From Lycium barbarum (Eukaryota; Streptophyta; Magnoliopsida; Solanales; Solanaceae): DNA of 64,000 nucleotides. Shown here piece after piece: positions 35,373 to 47,500 of the stretch. The position numbers and the translations under genes are program-made. Position 1 is the first letter of the stretch. Every line of letters begins with the position of its first letter. Location of the stretch: contig NC_083339.1 in the NCBI RefSeq assembly GCF_019175385.1, positions 50,458,282 through 50,522,281 on the forward strand. The letters run 5' to 3'. The notes beneath the pieces are model-generated. The model saw only the letters and a list, made by a program, of their open reading frames with translations, did not search any database and was not told the DNA's origin.

Positions 35373-36619
35373 AAATATATGTATATCACGCATGTGCTGA
35401 CATATACCGATACTGTAATTTTCTTTCTGTCTCTCAATGAACTCAAGGACATGGGGAGGGGATATGGCCCCTCAGGAAGAATAACATAACACTCGAAAAC
35501 TACGCAACAATATGACAAGCTCTACTTTGACAAATCTCTAGTCACAAGGTTCATTATGCTCTTACCATACATGGAATCATGCCAAGAAAAGAAGGAACAG
35601 CCTTAAGATACCTGGAAGCTTACTTCTCGGCTTTCTAACCTACTTCCTATCTTGCAATCTACATAAGATCATTCGTAGTCTCATAATCTACATAAAAAAA
35701 CTATTCATACTATTGTTAGGCTCATTGTCATATGCTTGTCTTAAGCTTTCAAACTAAATTCCCTTAGAATCTGCTGAAATTCGAGCAACATCTCCTCTGT
35801 TTATATCCCTAGCCCGAAATCACAATACCAACAAAACAACAATAGTAACAACACTAGTATAAACAATATCATCATCAATACTAATATACTCAATAAAAAA
35901 ATCCCACACGATGTTTACCCAATTTCTCAACCAATCAATCGACTTTACGAAGCTTTATCAAGTAAATCTCCATAATACAATTCGTAATATCCATAGTAAA
36001 GAATATCCTTACCTTAATCAAGATAGGAAGATCTTGAAATCTTGTTTATCTTCAATAGATTCCTTAGTCCTGTCAAGATTTGATGTTTAAAGTAAATAGC
36101 TTCTAGAGGTCGTGGATTTTCCTCAGCGTGTTTGCGCACTGCGCTGGTGCGTTCGCGCACTGTAGTTGGACGTGCCTCTACACGTTCACGCACTGCACTG
36201 GCGCGTTCCCGCAGAGTAATCCCTTCACAGCCGGCCTAACTTGTAACGACCATAACTCTCTACTCCGATGTCATATCGACGAGCGGTTTGTTGTGTTGGA
36301 AACTAGACTTCATGAACTTCATTTTAGGATTTTACTTTACTTCCAAACTTTTCGTATGCTAAAAGATGTTATTTCCCAAAATTGGCTCATTCTTGTCGTT
36401 CAAAGTAGCGTTCATCTTCTTCCAAAGTCATGCTAACTCAACTTCTTCCACTCATTTCCTTATAGGACCTTCCGGAATTCCTTATATGCATCCTTCATTC
36501 ATAAAATATACTCAATAATGCTTCACTCCATATAGTCCAAAGTTGTTTTACTTAGCCATAGTTCAACATACTTATGCTCAAACTTGATAAGTGCTTCTCC
36601 AAAAGTAGAGGGTGTAACA

Positions 36620-37834
36620 TGATGACGGCTCGTTGTGATTAGACTTATTACCTAAATTGTTGTGTTGTACTCAATTCTCTCTTATTGTGACACATATCAT
36701 CGGAGAAAGGAAGGATACTGAGTTTAGACCTAAATTGTGATTTAAATATTTATGATAGTACGTAGTCGAACACTTCATGTATGATTTACTGTTGATTATA
36801 ATATATAGAAAAATGGAGCATCTTGGTGATACAAGACTTAGTTGTGAAGCATACTTGCTACATGTGGAAGTAAAGAGGGACATAGACTCTTATGTTAGTT
36901 GAGACGGATTATATGATTCATTTCATGGTTGAGTTGATCTAAAACTTGATATGACTTGTGGCTTTGTGACTTGTACCTTCATCGTTAGTCTATTTGCGTT
37001 GATTTACCATGTTTACACTCATTTATGCATTCATACGCTCATATGATTAATGAAGGACTTGTGGCATGATGCCTTGTGTTTGACATTGTTATTGCTATTG
37101 TTCATAGTCCATACAAACTAATGAATTGGAATACGTGGAGACATATATTTTGATGTAAAATTAGTGAAGAAGTTGATATAATCTTCTTGTTGAACTTGTG
37201 ATACTATTTTATTCTAGTTGCGAGCTCGTGGTCCGAGGTTCGTTCTAGAAATGAGTGGCACATGATGTGGATCCGCGTCTGAGGTTCTTTTCGGAGCGGA
37301 GGCTTTATTGCTCGGGTCCGATGAGTATCCGGAACCAGTGGTACATGGACACCATGAGTCCCCTGCAGGTCATGACTTCTGGGCAATGACACCAGTGAGC
37401 ATGTGTGTACAATGTGTATTTGGCTAGTGCATTACATGCACTTCATCATATTTTGCATTTCACATCATTATATTTTATTTTGCATTATGAAATGCTCGTT
37501 GGTTCTGATTTTGGTATGGATGTTGAATGCCTATTATGATATTAATATGATCATTGACTGAGTTAAATTGTGGAATAGTGACTCTACCTAGGATCGGAAC
37601 TTGGACTTGTCATTATCCAGTGAGATTATTGAGACTTGACAGACTTGGGGTTTAGAAGCTTTATATTAGGTTGTTATTCGGTTATGGGATATTCTGTGAC
37701 TTGGATTTGAGTATTAAGTGTCTATATGTTTATCTTGTTGATTTTATACTTATATGCGTGAACTAATCTTAGTCGACCTATGATGCTTACCGGTACACAG
37801 TGTTTGTACTGATACTACCTTACTGCACCCTTTT
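36620..37834 (+). repeat. Fragment of a LARD-C-type LTR
   Basis: Aligns with about 18062-19407 of the LARD-C 5' LTR, starting mid-LTR. It ends within the TTGCAC hairpin loop, where the plus-strand LARD-D LTR begins. It is flanked by LARD-D LTRs in opposite orientations. Confidence 0.82.
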
Positions 37835-40440
37835 TGTTACACCCTGTATCTTCAAAGAGCACTTATCAACTTTGGACTATATGGAGTGAAGCATTATTGA
37901 GTATATTTTATGAGTGAAGGATGCATATAAGGAATTCCGGAAGGTCCTATAAGGAAATGAGTGGAAGAAGTTGAGTTAGCATGACTTTGGAAGAAGATGA
38001 GCGCTACTTTGTACGACAAGAATGAGCCAATTTTGGGAAAGAATATCTTCTATCATACGAAGAGTTTTGAAGTAAAGTAAAAGCCTAAAATGAAGTTCAT
38101 CAAGTCTAGTTTCCAACGCAACAAACCACTCGTCGATAGGACATTGGAGTAGAGAATTATGGACGTTAGAAGTTCAGCTGACAGAGCAGAATCGCATGCT
38201 ACAGTATTGCCACAGTAAACTGCTACAGTGCTGCTACAGTGCTGCTACAGCAAAGCCGACCCGGATTTGACCCGAATTTGACCCTTATAAAAAGGGTAAG
38301 AACCCTCTTTTTCACGAGATTTTAGCCCAGATTTTGCCCAGAAAATTCTAGAAATTCAAGAGAGAGAGAGAGGGAAACAAAAAGTAAGCAATTTTCAAGT
38401 GACGGAGTATTAATCGAAGCTCGGATAAACGCATAGATGTGATTCTAGTATGGTTTTGCGGTGGATTCAAGGTGGATAGTAAAGATATCGCTGTTTTAAC
38501 AAAAATAAGGTATGAATCTCTCCTTATTAATATTACTTTTGGTTTATTTACGAAGATAGAGTGATGAAATGGTTGTATAATAAAGTTGTTGGTTGGGAAA
38601 TTGGACAAACATCGTGTGGGATGTTTTATGGAATATTTTGGTATTGATGATGATGTTGTTGATGTTGGTGCTGTTGTAGTTGTTGTTTTGTTGGTATTGT
38701 GATTTCGAGCTAGGCATATGAACAGGGGAGGTGCTGCCCGAATTTCGGCAGATTATAAATGGATTTATTTGAAGGACTAAGACAAGCGTATAACGATGAG
38801 TCTAACGATTGTGTAAATCCTGTTAAATGTAGACTTGCGAGCTTGGACAAATAGGCGTAGATAATAGGAGGTGGGACAGGTATGTTAAGGCTCGTCCTTT
38901 TCTTTCAAAGGCATGATTCCTATGTTATGATTTCATAAATGTTTCCATATCTTCCTTGTCATCAAAAGTTAAAAGTCTAAGATTCCAAGGCATGATTCCC
39001 TTCCTGATAACCCATAAATGTTTTCCAAAATGTCCATATCTTTCCAAAACAAAGGTTTATGATTTTATAAGCTTTTATGACTATAACGACGGACATGTTT
39101 TTGTAATGACAACGATGATGTCAAAGATGAGAAGATGTCTATGATGATTATGATGAAAATTGTTTCATGATTTGGAAGTCTCAAGTTGTGGATTTAATAT
39201 GAATATGAGAATATTGAGCGATTTCTTGATCCTCAATTTTATTCCTTGGTAATAACTCTATTTTCTAAAGACTTCAAAGTGTACGAATTGGCGCCTTATG
39301 AGATTTATGACCTTATTCTATGTTTTCTCTTGATGTTATTCTTCATTGATAGTCTCACCTTAAAATAATTGTTCCTTCAAGATGAGATAGAGCGATGATG
39401 ATTATTCCATAATATAATCGGAGTTTGCCGACCTTACGACACTCCGATAGAAACATAACTTTCCTTGGGCTCTCCTGCATGCTGCTTACATGATGTATGT
39501 ATATGATATATGTATATGATACATGAACATGATATATGTACATGATGCATGAACATGATACATGTATATGAATATGGGAAAGAGGGCTAGAGCGCTATAG
39601 ACGCGTATCCACCTGATCAGTTGGTATTATATGACATGATATCATCCCGGACGCGGGATGCCCGGAAGTGGGACATATGTGGCTAAATGGATCGGAGTCG
39701 ACGCCTCGGGAACATGATATGTTCTATTTTCTGTATATATGAACAAGAAATGTTTTTCAAAGAAAGCTAAGCATGCATGGCATCCGCCCTAAGAGGCACT
39801 CATATGGACAAGTTATTCTTTTATCTTACGATATGCCCTATATTTCCATTCTATTATTATTCATACTTTACATCCCTTACTATGTTACTATTCATGCCTT
39901 ATATACTCGGTACATTACTCGTACCGACGTCCCTTCTTGTGGACGCTGCGTTCATGCCCGCAGGATCAGGTAGCCAGTCGGACGATCCATCGTAGTAGGA
40001 CCTCTCCTCAGCAGCAGACAGTACGCTCCATTGATCCAGAGCTACAGTCCTTTTGGTATGTCATTCGGTTACGTACATATATGGTATGGCAGGGCCTTGT
40101 CCTGTCATTTTTACAGTTTGTACTCTATAGAGGTCTGTAGACAGCGATATGTAGTCGTGTTGTTATGCAGCCCCGTCAGCACTTATTTTGTTGTACAGTA
40201 TATGTGTATGGCGGCCAAATCGGCTCACGCTGTTATTCTCAGTGTTTATGTTTATATGTATGCATTGGCCGTGAGTTTCCGGTACGGTGTCTTTTATGTT
40301 TATTGTTCGGGAGACAGTATAGCACAGTTACAGATTGTATATGGGCCCAGGATAGTCAGTGAGAAGTAAATGCAAGCACGGGAATGCTTGGCCAGTAGTG
40401 GTCGGGCATTTGTTACGGCCCATCGATTTGGGTCGTGACA
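37835..40440 (+). repeat. LARD-D 5' LTR (2.6 kb)
   Basis: Starts TGTTACACCCTG and ends GGGTCGTGACA. Near its start, at 38195-38252, it has tandem GCTACAGTGC units. The R hairpins are at 39920-39963. Confidence 0.85.
39920..39963 (+). promoter_or_regulatory. LARD-D R-region hairpins
   Basis: TATATA at 39902 is followed by GTACCGA, CGTCC-CTTCTTGT-GGACG, then CTGCG-TTCATGCC-CGCAG. Both stems are perfect. Confidence 0.62.
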
Positions 40441-40444
40441 AAAC

Positions 40445-40456
40445 TGGTATCAGAGC
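40445..40456 (+). promoter_or_regulatory. Primer binding site (initiator Met tRNA), LARD-D
   Basis: TGGTATCAGAGC four bases after the LTR end. Confidence 0.93.
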
Positions 40457-40499
40457 AGTTCGTCCTAGGGATTGTCTACAGACCGTGTCCGGTAGAGTC

Positions 40500-40537
40500 C
40501 TGTTTATGGGCGTGAAGCCGGCCACACTTATAAACAG
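40500..40537 (+). promoter_or_regulatory. LARD-D leader hairpin with palindromic loop
   Basis: CTGTTTAT, GGCGTG, loop AAGCCGGC, CACACT, ATAAACAG. The outer 8-bp stem is perfect and the loop ends with the palindrome GCCGGC. It starts 43 nt after the primer site. Confidence 0.68.
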
Positions 40538-40658
40538 AAGGTTGCAGGGCATTTAGGAATCATTGACCTCTTCTATCTTAGATCGTGGGATTGAGCCAGA
40601 GTCTAGGAAAGATTGCTTCTGACCTCTTTTCCTGTAGGTAGGCGTAGACTGACGAGAG

Positions 40659-41162
40659 ATGAAGAGATCAACTTCAGATAGTGGGGGGTGCTAAGAAGGC
40701 CCCTAGAGTATCTCCAGGACCCCAGGCTCCAGGACCGAGTAGAAGGAGCCTCAGTTATTCTATTGAGACTGATCCCTCGGAGGACCCAGCGACGATCCCC
40801 CAGAGTGCTTGACTCCCAAGGAGGAGGACACCCAAGAGGACATCTATGATACAGATCCGTCTGAGTATTCGTCTGGGACACCGGAGGAGGAGATTCCCGA
40901 GGCCGTGCCAGCTGCTCCTATGGCAGAGCACTACGTCAGACAAGCCTCCCCAGTAAGTGTTACAGATTACTCTAGCCCTCTATCCTGGCTGTCGGTAAAC
41001 CAGGAGTTGACCGGTTATTTATATCCCTCAGACTCGGATGAGAGAGATGACGAAGGCCAAGTGAGTAGATGGTGCCGAAGGTGGGAAAATCTTGATGAAG
41101 AACACACTTCACCTTATAGTCCACCAGATCAGACCAGAGACCGATCGGCTATAGGGGTATGA
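40659..41162 (+). pseudogene. Degenerate acidic ORF of LARD-D (unknown protein)
   Basis: I do not recognise this protein. It starts at the ATG at 40659 (MKRSTSDSGG). An extra G in a run near 40681 and a second frame change near 40808 break it. The last segment, 40809-41162, stays open for 117 codons but begins with TTG, not ATG. The product is acidic (KEEDTQEDIYDTDPSE, YPSDSDERDDEG) and matches the minus-strand copy at 887-306 along its length. Its place right after the leader is where gag sits in the autonomous elements, but it has no zinc knuckle and no recognisable gag core. It could be a vestigial or replaced gag, or an accessory protein of this family. Confidence 0.6.
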
Positions 41163-41497
41163 GTCCTTATTGGAATTTACTATGTATGTGCATTTGCTGT
41201 AGATTATTATTCAATAGCTGCGAGCGAAAATCCAAGGGCCGATAACCAAGTATTAACAAGTAACGGCGACCAAGGTGTTTTCGCCACCATTGGGAATCTG
41301 GAAATCTAGGACGGAAAGTAGTCATATATACAGATGAAAGGTGAATATTGAGAATTAAAAAGGCCAAAATAGTAATTGTGTAGTCGGAAGAGTGAGAGAC
41401 CCTTTCTAATTCGGAGGGAGATGTGTTACGAGAATGTTTTTGAATCTGTTAAGACTTCAACTTGTTCTAGATTTTGTGGTGAAGGTCATGCGGTGAG
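41163..41497 (+). other. LARD-D interior after the acidic ORF
   Basis: Non-coding; I see no family similarity. Confidence 0.4.
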
Positions 41498-41529
41498 GTA
41501 GATGCGATCATCAGAGTTTCGAGGTTAAG
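41498..41529 (+). pseudogene. 5S rRNA-like sequence, left part
   Basis: Contains GATGCGATCAT and GGTTAAG, resembling the start and the A-box entry of plant 5S rRNA with an internal deletion. It is interrupted by Tekay-1 at the duplicated target TTAAG; the remainder is at 52832-52890. Confidence 0.6.
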
Positions 41530-44529
41530 TGTCACGACCCAACCCCGTGGGCCGCGACCAGTGCCCTAGCTGGGCACCTATACGTACCCGATACCCAAAT
41601 TAGCATATTAACAAAATAATATAATAATAATATTAGTGGACGCTACAGAATGTAGCATAAAAAGCAGACTTGGCACACATAGGCCGATAAGGCCATCATA
41701 GAACAAAGTATCCCAAACATATGTACAGAACCCACACAGATATATCCACAGACCTCTACAGAACATATCATAATCATAAGACGGGACAGGGCCCCGTCAT
41801 ACCCAGAACAATGTACATATCCAGATAGCAGTGACAGACTGTACCAAAAGATGGGCTCTGAAGAAGAGAGCGCCCCAAAATAGCAGAACTGGGATCCTAA
41901 ACGTGTGGATCAGCGAACCTGCCGTCTGTACCTGCGCGGCATGAAAACGCAGCCCCCCCGAAGAAAGGGGGTCAGTACGAAATATGTACTGAATATGTAA
42001 AGCGGAATCACAGAAGTCAAATCATAATGATTTCAGAAAATGAGTACAAAATCCAGAGTGTCAAATGCATATTTCCAAAAACAGACAGAATGTGTACAGA
42101 AACATATGTCATATCATATCCGGTCCCTGCCACGGGACTCAGCACACAGAACGTGGCCACCCTCCCGACGCTGGTGCCACAATACAGAGGAATCAGAAAA
42201 AGGGGCGTGACCCCGTATCATAAAATGTCATATCAAAATGGCCATAACAGATCAGATCAGAATAGGCGGACATGGCACATCATACTCCACAGACCCATGT
42301 ACGCGTATACCTGCCCCCTCACATCGGGACGCGGCGAACAATGCAGAGAATCACGCTTGACAACATATCCTGGCCCGGGCTCAGTGTGGGAAACATTGGG
42401 GCATCCACGAATGGAGTAGTGAGAGACTAATGCAATTTAAAAATACCATAATTGTTTTCAAAGACTCGAAGAGGCATATCAAAGATAAACAAATCCAATG
42501 AAGTCGGACGGAATCATAATAGATGCATTTCGGGTATCATAATAAATTACAGAAATATAACCTCCCTGAAGTCATTCCGAGTGTCAAAATAATTTATAAG
42601 ATTTAATAGAATATTTAAAACAATATTCGTTATGCGATTAGTAGGGTAATCAAAACATTTCTTTCAAAAATCGCTTAAAAAGGAAGCTTTAGCACATTAA
42701 GGGCAAAACCGGGAATAGTTGGCCCGCCTCGGGACAAATAAGGCCACGGGCTCAAATTATGCCCTCTAAGCTTATGGTATCGATAACCTAAGAAGGTTCT
42801 ACAAGCATTCTATGACTTTCCAAGTAATTTGGAGCAAAGTTGCATTATTTCAAGAAAAGTGTACCAAAGTAGTTCAATTCTACTGAAGGAAAAACTGAAA
42901 TTTTCTCTTGCGGATTCCGAGGGCCAAGAGGTCCTTCGAGGCCCGGATCCGACCCTAACACACTAAGGGCATGCCAAGGGAAGAATTGGGGTTGCTTTAC
43001 ATACCTTTCAAGCTCTTTACGCCTTTCCAAACTCACTTCCCGTTTCGTCGAAAAACTGCAATTGGTCAAGTTTACCAATTGTAAGCTATGAATACCAAAG
43101 TTTCAACTTAATGCATATTTGTCTACCGAAATTTCGGCAGCACTTCCCCTATACATATAGCACCCCGAGAATTCAACTCGGCTATAAATCATCAACAACA
43201 ACCTAAACGACAACATCAATATCAACAATGAACATTAAAAACACAAATATCCTTCAACTAGTCATTTTTCTCACAAGTTGACATAACCTTCATTCTAACC
43301 CAAACTTTCACTAATATCAATAATTTCACATTCATCAACAATCAAAATCATCACCATATAGTTCTAGAAACATTTCTTATCGTTTTCCTCAAGTTATACA
43401 CTCGATATACATAATATACAACTTTCCGTCAAAGTCATAACTTATGCAAAACATCAAATCTTTGGCATACAACTTCATAACAAGTTTCCAACTTCCAAAT
43501 TCATCAATGATCATCATAATTCACAACCAAACAACTTCATTTCCTTAATGTCGGAAAATCATACTAAAACGACATAAGTTTCTACATTCCAATTCAATAC
43601 AAACTTATATCATTCCAACTTCATTTACACAACAAACATCACAACAACACAACTAACACACTAAACAAACTTAATCCATTCCATTCCATTCCAAACCACT
43701 CCATACCACACGGCCAAATGCTATTTTCATCAATTCAATGAAATTTATTCCACTTTCATTCTCAACATAAATTCCATCACAATCACAACATGAATTCAAC
43801 ACATTGTCACCACACAACACACACACACCCACGGCTCCAAGCCATATTCCAAACCCACTTTGCAAACTTCCATTTTTCCATACAATCAACACATTTCTAT
43901 ATACTACAACACAATCAAAACTTCATAACACAATAAAAAGGTAGAAATTCTTACCTTTACCTCAAGTCTTCTTCACTTGGAGATATGATCACTTTGGTGA
44001 TTCTAATGCTTCCCACTCCAAAACAACTATACCAAGTTACAAAGGAACCTTGACTTAGTAGGAAATCAACAAGAAATAATTTTTTTGGACAATATTTTGG
44101 AGGGGTAATTTTTGCTGTCCAAGCCGAGAGCCTCACTTTCTCTTCTTCTATTTTGCTCTTGTTTATCTTCTTTGTTGATCTTATCATAGTCTTCAATTGC
44201 TTAAATAATTGAAGTGCTTGGTCACATGACCAAGCACATGACCCATAAAATGGGCTTGGACCTAGCCAAAGTGGCCGGCCAAGCACCCCATTTTGGGCCT
44301 CACATTACTTCAATTTTTTTTGAACCCAATACTTATGAATCACATTTTGTAATTCCCGAAACAAATTTTCAAAATTTCAAAATTGCCCTTAGCCTTGTCC
44401 CACACTTTCATGACTCTATTCTTTCATACATAACTCCTATGTTCAACAAAATATCAAATTTCACCTTACATCTCAAAAATCCCATATATGACAAGTTTTT
44501 CCAAACGTGTGAAAACACGGGTTATAACA
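41530..44529 (-). repeat. Tekay-1 3' LTR
   Basis: 3000 bp. Compared with the 5' LTR it lacks about 115 bp, joined at about 42014. Near its start it carries the palindrome TGCTTGGTCA-CA-TGACCAAGCA (about 44215-44236) and TGGCCGGCCA. Confidence 0.93.
41931..41979 (-). promoter_or_regulatory. Tekay-1 3' LTR R-region hairpins
   Basis: Sense: GTACTGA, CCCCC-TTTCTTC-GGGGG, then CTGCG-TTTTCATGCCG-CGCAG. Both stems are perfect. Confidence 0.6.
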
Positions 44530-44545
44530 TCCTCCCCCCCCTTTA
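44530..44545 (-). promoter_or_regulatory. Tekay-1 polypurine tract
   Basis: Sense CTAAAGGGGGGGAGGA directly before the 3' LTR. Confidence 0.92.
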
Positions 44546-44546
44546 G

Positions 44547-44564
44547 AACATTCGTCCTCGAATG
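44547..44564 (-). promoter_or_regulatory. Tekay-1 pre-polypurine hairpin
   Basis: ACATTCGAGGACGAATGT on the sense strand, 7-bp arms around AGGA. Confidence 0.72.
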
Positions 44565-47500
44565 TAAAATTAATCTTATAGGGTTGGAAAATACTTTGGG
44601 GGAGTTCAGGTTTACAACCAACACATACGACATACGATTGATATTGAAATGAAATTAAGCAGGATTTAAGGTTACCTGTGGGCATAGGGAACAGATGAGG
44701 ATATTTCTTCTTCATTTCCTCTTCGGCCTCCCATGTCATTTCCTCCCTATTATCGTTCCGCCACAGTACCTTAACAGAGGCTACATCTTTATTCCGGAGC
44801 TTCCTTACCTGACGATCCAAAATAGATACGGGTTGTTCCTCGTACGATAGTTGCTCCGTCACCTGAATATCATCCGCAGGAAATATTCTGGAAGGGTCGC
44901 CAATGCATTTGCGGAGCATAGACACATGGAATACCGGATGTACCGCTTCCAAATCAGATGGAAAATCTAACTCATAGGCGACATTTCCAACTTTCCGAAC
45001 AATCTAATAAGGCCCAATATAACGCGGACTGAGCTTACCCTTTCTGCCGAACCGCATCACGCCTTTCATAGGTGATACCTTCAGAAATACCCAATCGCCT
45101 ACCTGAAACTCCAACGGTCGGCGCCGTTTATCCGCGTATGACTTCTGTCGACTCTGGGCTGCTAACAGTCGCTCTCGAATAAGTTTCACCTTGTCCACGG
45201 CCTGCGGGACCATATCTGGGCCAATCAACTCTATCTCGCCAATATCAAACCAGCCAATCGGCGATCTGCATTTCCTACCATATAAAGCCTCGTATGGAGC
45301 CATCTGGATGCCGGAATGGTAACTATTATTATATGCGAACTCAAGCAACGGCAAGTGATCATCCCAGCTGCCTCTGAAATCAATAACGCAGGCCCGCAAC
45401 ATATCCTCCAGCGTCTGTATAGTGCGCTCGGCCTGTCCGTCACTCTGAGGATGAAAGGTTATGCTCAGACTCACCTGAGTTCCTAGTCCCTCCTGAAAAG
45501 ATCTCCAGAAATGCGCCGTAAACTGGGCGCCTCTGTCAGAAATAATAGATAGAGGAACTCCGTGAAGCCTCACAATCTCTCTAATATAGAGCCTGGCATA
45601 ATCCTCGGCGGAATAAGTAGTCCTGATGGGAAGGAAATGGGCTGATTTCGTCAGCCTATCAACAACGACCCAGATGGAATCATACTTCCGTGGAGTGCGA
45701 GGAAAACCTGTAATGAAGTCCATATTAATAACCTCCCACTTCCAAGTCGGGATTTCCATCTCCTGCAACAGTCCACCCGGCTTCTGATGCTCAATCGTGA
45801 CCTGCTGACAATTAGGGCACTGGGCGATGAACTCTGCAATATCCCGCTTCATACCGTCCCACCAGTATAAGCATCGGAGATCATGATACATCTTTGTAGA
45901 CCCAGGATGGACCGAATAGCGAGCATAATGTGCCTCGCTCATAACCTGCTGCCGAAGGCCTGCAATATCAGGTACACACAACCTGCCTCTGTATAACAAA
46001 GTGCCGTCCGGTGAAAACTCGAACGGAGTCCTCTCCTTATCATAGGTTGTGTCCCTGTACCGAGCTAAGACAGGATCTTCGTATTAACGCCTTTTAATAT
46101 CGTTCCTGATGGACGACTCAGAAACCCCTCGAACAGAAATCCGGGTGTCTCCAGAATCGGCCAGACGAACCCCGAGACTAGCCAACTGCTGAATATCACG
46201 GGCTATCTCTCTCCTGTCTGGCTGTAAATCGGCCAAACTGCCCATAGACTTCCGACTGAGCGCATCTGCAACAACATTAGCCTTACCCGGATGATACAGA
46301 ATATCTACATCATAATCTTTCAGAAGCTCCAGCCACCTCCGCTGCCGCAAATTAAGCTCTCTCTGTCTGAAAATATACTGGAGACTCTTATGATCAGTAT
46401 AGATATCCACATGAACGCCATATAAATAGTGTCTCCATATCTTCAGAGCATGAATCACCGCTGCGAGCTCCAGATCGTGGGTAGGATAATTCTTCTCATG
46501 CTTTTTGAGCTGCCGGGAAGCATACGCTATAATTCTGCCATGCTGCATCAATACACAGCCTAACCCCATACCAGAAGCGTCACAATAAATAACATACCCG
46601 TCCGGTCCCTCTGGAAGAGTCAGAACTGGGGCTGTAGTCAGCTTCTCCTTCAGCAACTGGAAGCTCCGTTCACAAGCGTCAGACCACTGGAACTTACCTC
46701 CCTTATGAGTCAGCCTTGTCAAAGGCACTGAAATCGAAGCAAACTTCTCCACAAACCTCCTGTAATAACCTGCTAACCCCTGGAAACTATGTATCTCTGT
46801 GGGCGTCGTAGGTCTGGGCCAATTCTTCACGGCCTCAATCTTCTGTGTGTCCACCCGGACACCATCAGCTGCAATAATATGCCCCAAGAAAGCCACTGAA
46901 GACAGCCAGAATTCACACTTAGAAAATTTTGCATATAATTTCTGATGCCGGAGTACCCCTAATACCAATCTCAGATGATCTGCGTGCTCTGCCTCAGACC
47001 GAGAATAAACCAGGATATCATCAATGAATACAATTACAAACATATCCAAGAATGGCCTGAATACCCGGTTCATTAAATCCATGAATACCGCGGGGGCATT
47101 AGTAAGCCCAAAGGACATAACCCTGAATTCATAATGCCCATATCGGGTCCGGAAAGCTGTCTTAGGGATATCGGCCTCTCGTACTCGTACCTGGTGATAA
47201 CCGGATCGAAGATCTATCTTCGAAAAACACTTAGCGCCCTGCAGCTGATCAAACAAATCATTAATCCTGGGGAGGGGGTATTTATTCTTTATAGTTACCT
47301 TATTCAGCTGCCGATAATCAATACACATACGCAGCGACCCGTCTTTCTTACGCACAAATAATACCGGGGCTCCCCAAGGCGAAGTACTGGGTCTGATGAA
47401 ACCCTTATCCAACAAATCTTTCAGCTGCTCCTTCAACTCCTTTAATTCTGCAGGCGCCATTCTGTACGGAGGAATAGAGATAGGCTGAGTGTCTGGGAGT

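Larger units (their letters stand above)
34846..36619 (-). mobile_element. LARD-D LTR fragment, inverted copy
   Basis: The sense strand starts TGTTACACCCTCTAC at 36619. It aligns with the LTR at 37835-40440 (for example the block at 36480-36420, matching 37920-37990) but lacks the last few hundred bases. It contains a minisatellite (35157-35372), the R hairpins (34979-35036) and a GCGCACTG-rich block near its start (36125-36210). Confidence 0.82.

Noticed and set aside
42027..42419. 130-codon open frame, repeated at 50328-50720
   Set aside because: Within both LTRs of Tekay-1 on the antisense strand; duplication explains its conservation.
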